A stretch of 64,000 nt of DNA from Cornus controversa (Eukaryota; Streptophyta; Magnoliopsida; Cornales; Cornaceae): NCBI GenBank assembly GCA_026545225.1, contig CM048852.1, positions 53,885,146 to 53,949,145 on the forward strand, given 5' to 3'. The position numbers and the translations under genes were made by a program. Shown piece after piece: positions 45,442 through 58,765 of the stretch (the stretch's first letter is position 1; every line of letters begins with the position of its first letter). The notes below the pieces were generated by a model. It was not told where the DNA came from. It did no database searches and saw nothing but the letters and a program-made list of their open reading frames with translations.

Positions 45442-45638
45442 GGAGTAGATATTGGGTGAGCCGGATATACCATGTCATTTGTTTACCAAGCCAATTAAAA
45501 TATATCATTCAAGTTGGTTGAGAGTAGTTGTTATATGTAAGTGGGACCCATTCATTGAACATTTCATTGAATGATGCATTTTAATTGGCTTGCTATACAA
45601 ATGACATGGTATACCCGGCTCACCCAATATCTACTCCC
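45442..45638. mobile_element. Hairpin MITE
   Basis: Inverted arms of about 70 bp starting GGAGTAGATATTGGGTGAGC on each strand. ATCCAT flanks both sides (45436-45441, 45639-45644), within a 7-of-8 match. About 197 bp. Confidence 0.8.
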
Positions 45639-45987
45639 ATCCATGATCCCAATGTGAGAGGAAATTCATCTTCAATCCACTATCACCACATTATATTACT
45701 GAAAAAATAAGAAAGGAAATTCCAGCCATTAAACAATTGACTGATGGAATTAAACTTTTAATAGATTCCAGGAATTAAATAAACAGAATTAGGTACCCAA
45801 AATTAACAAGCACAAAAATGGCTGAAAACCAAAATGAGAATCAAAGAACAGTTTTAATATGGTAGATAAAAAACTCAAATTGCCCTACAGAAGAATAGAA
45901 ATGACATTCAGCTACTTGATTCTGCATGCACCAAAACCTCTTTCACATTATGCAGTAACTTCCCATCCATCATGGTGGAAAAGCTGA

Positions 45988-46667
<680 letters not shown>

Positions 46668-49085
46668 CTACAGCAGGAGCCAAACAAAGAAAAAACAGTA
46701 AGCAAAAAAAAAAAAGAGAACAAATACTAAGAGTAAGCCACTTGTTGGGTCATCGATTATATAAGTATATATGCAGCATGATTGCAATTCCTTTTCAAGC
46801 AACCACTACCATAAAGTGTCAGATAAGAATAAATTTGAATAGATAAACCCAATAAAAACATAACAAAGTGATTTAATAAATTATAGACATTTAATTAATA
46901 ACATAACCTCTTCTATGTTACATGGACTCTCATATCTCCCTTCGCATACCTGCGTCAACATATCATGGATATGCGTGAGAGATATGTGTCCACATACGGA
47001 CTCAGATCGGACACCTCGATCCTTCGCATGTAATGATTGAAGAAAAAGAAAAAACTCAAATTTGATAGCAAAGAAGAGTTGCCTAGCTATTACTAAGATA
47101 GATTAAACCCCTTTTTACCACATCCCCTTTAATTTAAATGATTGAGTATGTTATTAAAGAACATTAGATGTTAGATTACATAACATATAATGTATTCAAA
47201 TGCGTAGTACATATCAATGTATCTGTATTCAACTTTTAGACACATTTGCTCGTTTCCTAAGTTTGAGATTCGGGGAGGTCCAACACTTGAGACACACCCA
47301 CCCTATACATGTACCTGAGTCAATTTAATGTGCAACTCCATTGCATATGCAACACAGATAATTTGCAAAAGAAAACCATTACCATTTCTTATTCTCTTTT
47401 CCTACTACAATTGATTAGGGATGCCACCTTAATAACCTTGTATTTGTATCAAATATGGGCATATTTAACTCAAATGTCCTTACCATGTAGGCAAACACAG
47501 GCAACATCATGTCCAAGTCAATATAGCTTATTTTACAGAAGTTGCATTTCATGGTGAGGGTAATGCATGCAAATAATGGGACATCCCAAGAAGATTAAGA
47601 TAAGGACAATCTTAAGCACCAGAACAAATATCATGGTGAGGGTAAAAGAATTGATCCAAAAAAGGAGAGAGAGAGATGGTTAGGAAATTGTAGGTTACTG
47701 CATCTGCGGTGCTCCTCTTAACTCTTGCTCATTTCCATGCAATGAAATTCCAGATCAAATATTTTAGAGCTACCAAAGAACACTAAGGAAGGGACAATAT
47801 CGTTACTTTTTGTAAGAGTGATGTTGTTTGAAGAACAAAAATGTAACACAAGGTAGTGAGCCCCTTTCCCTCCTCCTATCCTTTCCTCCCACTTCTGCAA
47901 GGAAAGAATAGGTATAACCAGAGGGATGGCCATTCAAATTCTACAGGATCAACCCTATGGGATTTAAGAAATGATATAAGGGAATAAGAAGGAGAGAAAA
48001 TAGTATTAAATAAAAAAAAACCACCTCTTTTCTATTCCTTTTCACTTTCCCTCCCACCAAGCAATAGAAAGCCTATTCAACAACTTATAAAATTCCTACC
48101 TAAACGTTAGCTTTGTCTAGCTTTATAACAATATTAAATAACAGCTACCATGGAAATGGATTCATTACACTCCATTATTTATGTTACATAAACACTTTCT
48201 TGGATCCTCAGGAACACATTGATAAAACTTCCATGGATTAGAAAATGACACTCGAACTCATCAACTTTCTTCAATTCACCACTTCATTGATTGAGATTTA
48301 CGGCTGTATGAAGATTCTAATAACACAAAGTTTGTCACTTCAAGCTCAGAAAACTGTTTTTCATACATACAGCACAGAAATAATTTTTCTTAAATGGAAA
48401 GAAAATTTTATCTAAATAAATTTAACTCCGTAACTTTGAAATATGATATCGTGTGGATCAATCAATTTTAAGAATTTGAAACCCAAACCCGAATCAAACT
48501 TAAAAAGGGAGTACATCACAATTCAATTTCTTTTCCACATAACAAATGAAGGCACAGCTTCCCCTAGAATGAAGGCGTTATTTCGCAGCAGAAATCAGAT
48601 ATGCAATGCATTCACTATGTCAAGTGTATTCTCTTGTAGCACAAAATTCCATTCACTTTCTTATAGCACAAACTTCAGGAAACATAATGATTGCAAAATG
48701 GCATAAGTCACATGTTGAATTGGGAGAGTATCTTCTAAATTTATTGTTCCATTATCATAATTAAGACACCTTTTGTAGGGTGTCGCTGCCAATTTGAACT
48801 TCAAGTATTGTCCCCAAGCCAAAAGAACCAATATGAGCTTTTTTTTCATAAAAGTATTGACAATCACAACAGGTGATCCAGACAACTACGATCCCAATGC
48901 ATGGCTATATATATATACACACACGCATATATATGCACACCCATGCATTAAACATCAACTTGAACATATTCAATTCAGAAAAATAAATAATCTGTAGAGA
49001 GCGCGCGCGCACATATATATATATATGCATTTGTCTACAAACAATCTCTGTCTCTTCGCCTTATGAAGGATGTCTAAGATCGTAC

Positions 49086-49145
49086 CTCAAGGTTGCTCGA
49101 TTGCTGTCGCTCCTGTGGCGGAAGAACAAAACGATTCAGAGGACA
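49086..49145 (-). other. Non-coding first exon of the S15a gene
   Basis: On the minus strand the sequence ends CAACCTTGAG with donor GTACGA, and an acceptor TTGCAG lies 16 bases before the S15a start codon. This is the usual layout of a plant ribosomal-protein gene. The 5' end is approximate. Confidence 0.65.
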
Positions 49146-49153
49146 CTAAAAGG

Positions 49154-49161
49154 TAGGGTTT
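49154..49161 (-). promoter_or_regulatory. Telo-box (AAACCCTA) at the S15a promoter
   Basis: TAGGGTTT on the plus strand, so AAACCCTA in the gene's direction, just upstream of the proposed first exon. Telo-boxes are characteristic of plant ribosomal-protein promoters, which supports the position of the start region. Confidence 0.65.
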
Positions 49162-49606
49162 GAGCGTTTTTGTAGTGGCCAAAAATATGAAAATGACGAA
49201 ATCACCCAAATACATCCGGACTATCCAGTTGAATCATGGCCAGAACTAGAAGCCTGTGATATTAAAAAGGTAAATTTCATTCATACATCTAGATTTAGAT
49301 TTGATGAATTGTCACGCAATTATAATATAAAATTTTACTACCAATACTTTCATTGTGATTTGTGTCTTATAATCACGTTCATTTTCTCCTTTCAAAATGT
49401 TCATATCATCTTTTAACTTTTGAACTAATTCTTTTAAATATTAAAATTATTCATTTAGCTATGTTATAATAGACCAAAACACTCTCATATGCCTTATTAT
49501 TATATACTCCGTCTACCTAAATAACTACCCACTTTAAAGTTGTTACATGTATATAAATATATATTGCATTAATTGGATATATGTGTATGTGATCTTCCTA
49601 GCAAGT

Positions 49607-49794
49607 AGGAATGGTAATTTTGTCCACTCTGTCAGGTTTCTATCTCGTCCCGCCCCTTATAAGACGGGTATGAGAGTCAATTTTTTTTCATAGGAATGAA
49701 TTTGGAAAAGAAAACTAGAACTCGCCGCAGGTATGGGACGGGTTCGGGACTCCATAATAACTCAACTCGTACCCACCCCGCCTATATATTTTAT

Positions 49795-49832
<38 letters not shown>

Positions 49833-50083
49833 ACTCTTTACAAAGTAATTGTTAACCTAACCTACCTAAACATCTAGGTATTAGTCACTAGGCTTGTATC
49901 TTTTGAAAAAATTAATTTTTGTTGATATTTGATGTGATTACAATTTTGCGGGACGGGGTAGGATTTTTTTCAACTGGGCGAGGATGGGTTTTGAAATATC
50001 GTCTCGTCCCAAACCCGTGACGGGTTTGAAAATAGTGTTGAAGGCAGCGGAGCGGGAACGCGTACCGGCTCCGTTGCCATCCC
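49607..50083. mobile_element. hAT-type element, GATGGCAA family
   Basis: Left tip AGGAATGGTAAT and right tip (complement) GGGATGGCAACGG. The direct repeat AGCAAGT (7 bp) is at 49600-49606 and 50084-50090. Subterminal 'cgggac'/'gtcccg' words lie on both sides of a long TA run (49800-49828). Non-coding. Confidence 0.75.
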
Positions 50084-50090
50084 AGCAAGT

Positions 50091-50913
50091 GTTCTCACTC
50101 GAAAAATATATGTAAAGAGAGAGAGAGGGAGTGGGCACTACCGGATTTGCCGACTACAGATCGGAATTGGCAACTAGAAAAGTCAGTGACCTAACACCTT
50201 CTTCCTCCCCAAGGCCACTGCTACCTCGCCATTGCACCCCAAAGATTCTGCCACCAAGCTCCACCGCTTATCACTGCTAAGACCCATAACTGAACCGGCA
50301 CTGCCCAAATTATTGGCTGCCATCTCCATGAGATCATGCTCTAGAACAAAATGGCTTTTGAATGTTATAATAAACAATATCAAGTGGGTTTAACATGTAA
50401 GTGTATGTAACGTAGAGTACGTGTTTGTAAAAGGTCCTCACATATGAGATTGTATTGTTGGCTTGTGTATGCTAATGGCGTGATTTTGCTCTAGCTTTTT
50501 ATCTATTTTTTATGTTTGTGTAAATAGAGAGTGAGAAAATGGAAAATATGACAAATTCCTTTATAAGATTGCGACATCTTGAAAAATTTGCAGCAAGATA
50601 GCTTCTGCAATACCCATGGTTGGTGGTCGTGGTGGTAGTAGGAGTTGGAGAGGAGAGAGATAGAACAAAGGGAAGAAGAAATGGTGACCCATGACCATTT
50701 TGGTCATTTTACAACTCTAAAATTTTTATATCATTAAACAAAATAAGGGGCGGTCAAGACAATTCAAATATTTTTTTAACTAAAAAAGCTAACTGGGAGT
50801 GTTGATGATGAAATTTCATAAAATTGTAACTACATAGCAATACATCAAACCTCACGAGGTGTGAGTGATATTTTACCTTATTAAAAATGGCAAAGTGAAA
50901 GGAGAAAAAAATA
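50091..50913. other. Intergenic, one GC-richer patch
   Basis: 50140-50350 is GC-richer and open on the minus strand (66 codons), but resembles no family I know. The remainder is AT-rich. Confidence 0.4.
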
Positions 50914-52029
50914 GTTAATTTAATTTATGACCACCTAACACAAAGTAATTACCTCCAAAGTACAAAATAAAATTGAGTGAAAAATCAACTTAGTAAAAAT
51001 TAATTACATATTTGACAATTTTTATTATTGATCTATACACATGGTCCAAATTACCCCTTAGCAACTTTCTAAGAGTACTTAATTGCCCATCTCTCGCTAT
51101 TTTCCCCTCTCTCTCTATATCCCTCTCTTCTTTAACAGTGAGCTCTCTCCATTGTCAATGAACCAATCTTCTCCAGTGAGACATTCAGGAGACCACCGGT
51201 GAACCCATCCACCCCAACGACCCATCGACCACTATTTTCTCTATCTACTTTTTCACGTGGGTGTGGGTTTGATTTTATTTCAAGATGTTGGTGTGTGTGT
51301 GTATATCAAGTGTAAAAGTAGATAGAGAATATATTGCACCTATTGTGTTTGAAATAAAGCTGACTTATATCGTAACACTATAATAATGCAGTTAGAAATT
51401 TGTGTTTCAATTTTTTTAATGGCGAAACGAAAGCAATCATGGAATAAACGCACAAATGATGAGGAGCATGGTCAAAGTTCACATGCAAATGAGAGAACGG
51501 TTGCACTCAAGTGTTGTATATGTCTTATTCATGTGATAAACAATAAATTTGTAAAGTTTATACCCTTACATGTTACTAAAAATATATTCAACAACAATGT
51601 TGTCCATTACAAATATTATAATTTTGATTACACTAATTGTATTTTAAGCATCGTCGTGTGCAACAAAGAGATGTACCACTTTGTAGTAAGAAATTTGTTT
51701 AAAAAATGTAACTCTTTAACTGCATTATGTGAAAGTTTTACTACACAAATTTTACACTTTAAAAGCATTCTGTGAAAGTTTTACTACACAAATATCTTTA
51801 TAAACTTAAGCTTATAAGTGAAATCATTTACATTTGTTTTAGTCAGTTGTCCATTAATTTACATCTATTTATCAAATGTCCACTCCTTTATCAATAACCA
51901 CCTTTACAAAAAAAAAAAAGAGGCTCCCGTTCAGTGAAAGTGTGATGCCAGCACAGTGAAAATAAGACATTATTTTATATTGAAAAAAATAAACAAATCA
52001 TTTTAATAATAAAATTCCTAATACATTTA

Positions 52030-52505
52030 GGCTCCATTTGGATTAAATGATCTGGAAGGACAAGGAGAGAAAAGAAATGAGATGATAGACCATGTTGTGT
52101 TTGGATAGACATCATTAAAGAAAATAAAGGATAAGGAAAGATAAGAAGGGATAGTTATCCCTCCTTATCCCTCATATCCTATCATCTCAAAAATGAGAAG
52201 ATTAGGAGGAAAAAGATAGTGTTTAAGTAGTATTTTCATAATTCTAAAATTGTCCTCAACAATTAGAAAGAAGAATTGTTATTCCACCTATGTCCCATAA
52301 ATATAAAATGATATGATAGTAATTTGATCGTTATCATTTTTCTCTCCTATTTTATCCAAACAACAATACTATCTTCTCCTTTTTTTGCTTTCCTATTTAT
52401 CCAAAATGAATACAGCTTGTTGCTATCCTCTCCTCTCTTTTCTTTTCTCTCATAACTAATGTTATCATCTCCTTTCTTTTCTTTTGTGTCTATCCAAACG
52501 GAGCC
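52030..52505. mobile_element. Tourist-like (PIF/Harbinger) MITE, nested
   Basis: TIR GGCTCCATTTGGAT (left) against GGCTCCGTTTGGAT (complement of right), flanked by TTA at 52027-52029 and 52506-52508, the classic 3-bp duplication of PIF/Harbinger. Inner sequences 'aaggagagaaaagaaatgag' and its complement extend the pairing. 476 bp, non-coding. Confidence 0.85.
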
Positions 52506-52689
52506 TTACATAATCTCAGTGAAAGTTTGGCATATTTGGTTACTGGTGCATCTAAAGGTATAACATTGAAAAATATTGGCCAATGCACTGGTGCAATATT
52601 TTCTGCACCGATGCATGTGGCACTGAAAAACATATTGGACAGTGCACCAGTGCTGGTTTTTCGACATTGATGCAGCAAAATTTACACGA

Positions 52690-53100
52690 TTGAAGAAGAG
52701 AGAGAGATGACTGGATATGGTTGTTGGAGATGAGGGAGTCAAAAAGAGAAATGAGAGAAAAAGATGGTCGAATGAGTTCACTGGAGATGGTTGGAGGAGG
52801 TGAGGGAGTTAGAGAGAGAAAATGATAGAGAGATGGTCGGAGATGGTCGTCGAAGGAGGTTGTCGAAGGTAGGGGAGCTAGAGAAAGAAAGATGAGACAA
52901 AGAGATGGCCGAAGGAGGTCGTCGAAGGTAGGGGAGTTAGAGAGAGAAAGATGAGGCAGAGAGATGACCAGATGAGGTCGTTAGAGGTAGGGGAGTTAGA
53001 GAAAGAAATGTGAGATAGAGAGAGATGGTCACCAGAGGTGGGGGAGTTAGAGAGAGAAAGATGGTTGTGTTTAGGGAGTTAGAGAGAGAGTGTTATAGAG
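52690..53100 (+). repeat. Purine-rich imperfect minisatellite (about 60-70 bp unit)
   Basis: Repeated GGGAGTTAGAGAGAGAAAGATG and GGTCGTCGAAGGTAGG-like segments, nearly all A and G on the plus strand, within the long-TIR element. No reading frame of interest. Confidence 0.85.
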
Positions 53101-53298
53101 AGAATAAGATAGAGTAAATTGGTTGGTGGAGGACATTTGTGTAATAACCTCACTAGCTCTTAAGGACAATTTGGACCCAAAGTGTAGAAATTGGCGTATT
53201 GGTAATTAATTTTGCTAAGTTGCCTTTTCTTCCAATACTATTGCGTACTTTGCATATTGACAATTACTTTGTGTTAAGCGGTCATAAATTAAATTAAC

Positions 53299-54030
53299 CC
53301 AAAAACACCTTAAACTATGTTCAAATTTGCAAATAAACCGCTAAACTATATTTTGTATACAATACCCTCTGAACTATTATATTTTCTTACAAAATATCCC
53401 ACATACCTGTCACATGATGAGCTATTTTCATTAAATGACCATAATTTTGATGACATATTCTCCAACAAATTTGCATAATTTTACCTTTAATTCTTGAAAT
53501 TAATTATTTTAATAAAAAAAAAACTTAAGTATGATTTTTTAAAAATATTTAAGTAATTTCTTAATTTTTCATGAATATATTGCATGAAAGAGAAAATATT
53601 TTTTTTAAAGTAATATCTTAATTTTTTCTAAATATACTGTATAAAAAATTATTTTTTTATGGTAAATTTTTTTTAACTTGGTATAATAAATTTTATTATA
53701 AATAGTTAAATTTTTAACAATAATTTAATCATTTTAGAAAATAGCTAAATTTTATGGTAGGTACAACTCTCTATTTTTTTTTCCATTGTTATAATAAATT
53801 GATACCAATAATAAAATTAAGGTAAATGGTATAATTAATGTTTTGATAGGAGAAAAAATAATAAATATAATTTAACGAGAAATGACACATTTAATAAGAA
53901 TGGGTAAAATTATCTTTTTTGATTGATGTGTGCTTAATTGCAACAAATCAATAGTTCAAAGGGGCAATATGTAGTTCATGGAGATTATTTGTAAAAGAAT
54001 AATAGTTTAGGATTTTTTTTTGCACTTTAC
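53299..54030. mobile_element. Probable relative of the 4580-5541 Mutator-like element
   Basis: The right end TTTTTTTTTGCACTTTACC matches the TIR of the 4580 element. The left starts 'ccaaaaacaccttaaactatg', and its complement resembles the right interior ('catagtttaagg' against 'aatagtttagga'). The left tip is missing or was displaced by the adjacent 50914-53298 insertion; 'ggcaaagtgaaa' at 50889 may be it. Confidence 0.45.
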
Positions 54031-54879
54031 CATATTAAAAATAAAAATGGCTATGTTACCCTTCATGAATTTGGAGCCTTAGAATTTACATTGGTGAAAT
54101 TGGAGAAAATATTATTCATGGGCAATTTCATGTAATGAACAAATTTTTCTCTAATTCTACCAATTTTAATTTCAAGATTCTAATTCTATGCAACGGAACA
54201 TAGCCAAAAATTTATTGGTTCATAAGTCATCCAAAAATTCACGTGTTGTGCACCACATTATACTTCCTTGTTCATTAATTTGTTAGAGAAAAAGATAAAA
54301 ATAAAGACACAAAAGCATGATGTGGTGCTAAGTCCACTATTCTGAATCTCTGATGGACTACTTTTCATATTTGTTGTGACAACCAAGATTTTTCAAGAAT
54401 GAAATGTATGTTTAGGGGAAAAAACATAAACAATAAAAAGAGAAATGTGTGTTTGGAAACATAATAGCTCTTATGTAGTGCAATAGTGAAATGATATTTG
54501 TACTCTTAATTTTATTTTTGATATGTATTTTACTTGTCTTTTTAAATAAAGTAATAACATAATTATCTTTGAAAAAGCACATTCACAATCCCAAATATTT
54601 CAAAAAATGCCCTTCTCTTTTACATTGAAGGTTAATTCTGTTGTTTTATTTATTAGAATATTAAAATAAATTACAGGGGAAGAAAAGTATATGGCACATG
54701 TCAAGTTTCCATATTACATGATTGTAAATTTTATAATGGCAAATAAAAATTATTATTACACAAAAGATTTGTAAGATAAAGTTAGGTGGCGGCTTAACAT
54801 GGTTAATGAACAAGATATCATACGGGATTGGGATAAAACCCTTTTTATATTTAAAATTAAATTAACTACTATTAAATGA

Positions 54880-55520
54880 GTCGTTATTAGAGGTCTTCTT
54901 TCGCATTAGATACGATGAAAAAGTGATTAGAATAAATAAATAGGTAGGCAACACTATTCAATATTTTAGACTTTTGGTAAGTGTCTGATCTGTTACAGAT
55001 GGTATCAGAGCCAAACTCAGTCTTTGATTCGGTGTCACGCCTAGCGCATACTCTGGTGAAGTCTATTAGATCATCCCGTTGTTAGAAGGGGCTGGTATAG
55101 AGGATGGTCCGACTGCAACGAGTGCTTTGTAAGTTCAGGTGGGAGAAAATGTTATCCTACATCAGATTCAGATGAGAAAGTGATTGGATATAAATGGATG
55201 AGTAGACAACGAGGGCTTAATACTACAGTCTTTGATCCGGTGCTAGTGCCTACTCGAATGGAGTTTACTGGATCCTCCCACTGTTAGAGGGGACAGGTAG
55301 GCAGGACTTAATATTATCGTCCTTGATCCGATGTCACATCTAGCGCCTGCTCGGGTGAAGTTTACTGGATCCTCCAGTGTCCCGTCTAGCACCTACTCAT
55401 GTAGAGTTTACTGGATCCTTCCATTATTAAAGGAGACAGATAGGCAGGGCGTTGCGAGGATACAGGATTCAGAGTTGCAAGGATGTAAGACTCTGACGAG
55501 AAAATGATTAAATATAAATG
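54880..55520 (+). mobile_element. TRIM-like LTR fragments with tRNA-Met primer site
   Basis: 'atggtatcagagccaaac' at 54993 is the primer site complementary to initiator tRNA-Met. The sequence just before it looks like the end of an LTR, and 'gatgaaaaagtgattagaataaataaat' at about 54907 recurs as a variant at about 55169 and about 55494, as expected for repeated LTR ends. 'ggtgtcacgcctagcgc' and 'tttactggatcctcc' words repeat three to four times between them. No gag or pol; size suggests a terminal-repeat retrotransposon in miniature, rearranged. Confidence 0.5.
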
Positions 55521-55558
55521 GGCGCCATATGAAAATACCAGAAAAGTAAAAATAAAAA

Positions 55559-56203
55559 GGGATAATTACACTTACCTCCCTTCTAGTTTGGTTTTATAAC
55601 ACTTACCTCCCCTGTGTTTTGGAATATAACACTTACCCCCCTCTAGTTTGCACATTGGTAACAAATACTCCCTTTTGTCGATCAAACTAACGGTTATTGC
55701 TAATATCATCAAAATTTAATCTTAAAAGGACAATTATACCCTCAAAAATGTTGCAACTGAAGTTAGCGGGTCTTGATTTCAATGACAGCTCCGACATTGG
55801 GATAGTAGTGGCTAGTGGTTTGGCCGGAGCTGGGTCTTTTCAGCAATGGGATGGCATTGGGATGGTAGTGGCTAGTGGTTTGGCTAGAGCTGGGTCTTCT
55901 CGGCGGTGGTTTCAATGGTGATTGTTGATGGTGCAGGTGGTGGGTGGTGACTCTTCTGGAGGTGATGTTGCTATGGTTGAAGGTCCGAAGTGGGTCTGCT
56001 CAAAATGGTGGCTCATAGTGGGGTATAATTGTCCTTTTAAGATTAAATTTTGATGATATTAGCAATAACCGTTAGTTTGATTGACAAAAGGGGGTATTTG
56101 TTACCAATGTGCAAACTAGAGGGGGGTAAGTGTTATATTCCAAAACACAGGGGAGGTAAGTGTTATAAAACCAAACTAGAAGGGAGGTAAGTGCAATTAT
56201 CCC
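55559..56203. mobile_element. Foldback element with about 183-bp near-identical arms
   Basis: Left arm 55559-55742 and right arm 56021-56203 are inverted copies starting GGGATAATT(A/G)CACTTACC. I count three substitutions plus a small end difference (about 98% identity). The 278-bp loop is GC-richer and contains a tandem duplication of about 60 bp ('gtagtggctagtggtttggc'). No target duplication could be settled because the flanks are A/T-runs. Confidence 0.9.
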
Positions 56204-57268
56204 TTATTTTTTTCCATGATCTGTTTAAAAAAAATCAGAACAGAAATTAATTTTTTATTTTTTTAATTTGAAAATTTACAAAACAGTTTTTAAAAAATAA
56301 AATATCATAATTCTACTCTGTTGTATCCATTGAAAATAATTTTTTGAATTACAAAAATAATAAATATTGCACATCACTCTTTTATTTATTTATTTTTAAA
56401 ATGTTAATTACTAATAGAATAAACCTTTTTTTTTTTTTTTACCTAAATCTACTAATAAAATATTTATTAATAAGTGTTAAAGGTGCATTAATTTTAAAGT
56501 AGTACTCTTAACTTAATAAAAATTGTACAAATACAATATCAAAAGTTTAAATAAAACATGAGAAGTATGTGACTTGATTGAATTTAAATAAAGTAACTTC
56601 AAGTGTCATTTGCACTTTTAGTTATTTAATTATTAAGTTTAGTTATACGTAATCAAAACAAAACATCAGTGAATTAAAGAGACAAAGCTTCATCTCGCAT
56701 TGTTTGCGAATAAAGCCCACCTAGAATTTGTTATGTGATTTCTATAGAATGTTATTTGTGTCGCAGCATTATTAGATAAATTAATACAATTTAGTATACC
56801 ATTTCCACTACAATTTAGGATTCATTTGGTGTTTAGTATTTATTGTTTAAGTGTTTACATCAACTGTATTAGATAAATTAATACAATTTTCACTACAATT
56901 TAGGGCTTGTTTGGTAATTATTTATGTTTAGTGTTTATTGTTTACGTATTTATATAAACAATTTTTATATTACGATTTTGTTTATCTATAAACATGAGTA
57001 TTGTTTGATAACTAAAAAACGTTTGACTTATTTTAAAAATCATAAACAAAAAAACATGTTTGTTCCTTAAACTATTTTTAAAAAAATAAAATCAACACAA
57101 TAAACTGCATAAAAAGTCAAGTTCATGCTACAACAAATCTATACAATAATAATATAGCAAGAAATATACTTAAAAAAGAATCAATAAAATTGGGTTACAT
57201 ATATATCTATACACTGCAAATTATACTGTAAAATTAGAATAACCTACAACCCAAAAGACCTTAACAAG
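56204..57268. other. Intergenic AT-rich spacer
   Basis: No gene. Two copies of 'gataaattaatacaatttagtatacc'-like words around 56775 and 56873 suggest a small local duplication. Confidence 0.45.
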
Positions 57269-57824
57269 TAGGAGTGCACACGGTTCGATTCCTTATAGTT
57301 ATTGGGAGAACCAGAACTGTTCCCAACGGTTCTTAATTTTGAAACAAAAACCATTGAGTTCGGTTCGATTCTTTACGGTTCAAGTTCCGGTTCTTTGTGC
57401 ACCCCGAATTTTTTTACTAATTAATGGAAAAGTTTAACATTTTTCTATTAGTAAATTATAAATTTGCTTTTCACATTTTTTTTAGTATATCCATGACTTC
57501 TTTTTTTTCTTCTTTTCGAAGAGAAGTGAAAGATTATTATGTGAGTATATATGTATTTGCGTGTGCATTGTGAGTAATCAAATAATGTATCAACAAATTA
57601 ATTAATTTCTGAAACTTGTGTCTTTATATACATACCAATGTTGGTAAAAAAAAAAACAAATAAACTTTTTTTCCTTTCTATTATTCCAACATTTTTATCA
57701 AACAAAAGATAATAACAATTATTATAAGAGTTGTATTTAACCTTATAATAGTTATAATAACTCCATTATTTAAACTTTTTTACATAACAAAAGGTTATTA
57801 TAACTATTACAATAATTTCATAAC

Positions 57825-57865
<41 letters not shown>

Positions 57866-58050
57866 GGTTCCGGTTCCAATTATAGTTCCAAAGCTTGAAA
57901 CTGGAATCGTACTGAACAGTTCTTAAAATTTGGAATCGGAACCGTAGTGAATTGTTCCTAAAATTTGGAACCGAAATCGTAGTGAACTGTTTGGTTTAGT
58001 TCAACTACGTTTTTTACAGTTTCGGTCCACTAGTTCTTTGTGCACCCCTA
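57269..58050. mobile_element. hAT-type element, GGTTCC family (second copy, composite)
   Basis: Left tip TAGGAGTGCAC, right tip GTGCACCCCTA. The flanking 8-mers TTAACAAG and CCAACATG match at 5 of 8. It shares 'gcacacggttcgattcctta' and 'accattgagttcggttcg' with the 42488-43065 element. An extra terminus-like GTGCACCCC lies inside at 57397-57405, so this may be two overlapping copies. It contains a long TA run at 57831-57860. Confidence 0.7.
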
Positions 58051-58765
58051 CCAACATGAACAAAATATATATAACTATAACAAAGTTGAAAATTTTTAGT
58101 ATGAGGTGAGAAGAGGGATTTGGAGGGCAAACTCTTGCTCTTTAACTTATTCTGCTATTACTTTTTTTTTTCAATTTTTTTATTTATATTTTTCTTTTAA
58201 CACTGAAAATGAATGAATGATATAAGTACAAAATACCATTTTTGTTTCTTTGACAATGAGATAGTTGAGACTTCTTTGTTTTTTTCTTCAAATAAGATAT
58301 ATATATATATATATATTAGCACAGGTACGCCTAAGTAACTATTTTATATTATCAAGTATATTAGTAATTATTCATATTGTACCTAATATTTTTTTTCTCA
58401 GTGCAAATGATACTCTTTAATTATGTCTATACTTGATAATTATAATATTTTTATTGTTGTATCAAGTAATAGCATTTTATAAAAAAAAACTTTTCATTCT
58501 CACTTTTAGTTTCATTTTTTAATTAAAATAATAAAATCACCATTTTAGATAATAAAAAAAATTAATAAACATAAACTCTAAAAACATCATTTTGGTGTTT
58601 AGGATTTGAAGGTTTAGATACAGTGTTGTTTTAAAAGTGTTTTGACAATTTATAAACAAAACAAAATTTATCAAATATGTTTATCTTAAAAAGTTGTTTT
58701 TATAAACACTAAACATAAATGGTTACCAAACGGGCCTTTAGTATACCACTTCCATTATTGCTACC
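58051..58765. other. Intergenic AT-rich spacer
   Basis: TA run near 58297-58317; nothing else recognisable. Confidence 0.5.

Larger units (their letters stand above)
50914..53298. mobile_element. Long-TIR DNA element, about 2.4 kb
   Basis: Both ends read GTTAATTTAATTTATGAC inward, and similarity continues for about 170 bp (shared 'taacacaaagtaatt', 'caacttag.aaaa', 'ggtccaaatt'). Left arm about 50914-51085, right arm 53125-53298. Long TIRs suggest a Mutator-like origin, but no target duplication was found. Inside: a 129-codon open frame at 51386-51775 with no recognisable domain, a nested Tourist-like MITE (52030-52505) and a purine-rich minisatellite (52690-53100). Confidence 0.75.

Noticed and set aside
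46900..47300. Possible foldback with 'tatgttacatggactctc' and 'ggtccaacacttgagacacac' ends in the S15a leader intron
   Set aside because: Similar in style to known plant MITEs but the arms do not pair convincingly.
50183..50383. 66-codon minus-strand frame in a GC-richer patch
   Set aside because: No recognised domain and no flanking exons.
51386..51775. 129-codon plus-strand frame inside the long-TIR element
   Set aside because: No domain, Lys/Asn/Cys/His-rich composition of AT-rich DNA and no supporting splice structure. Not listed as a gene.
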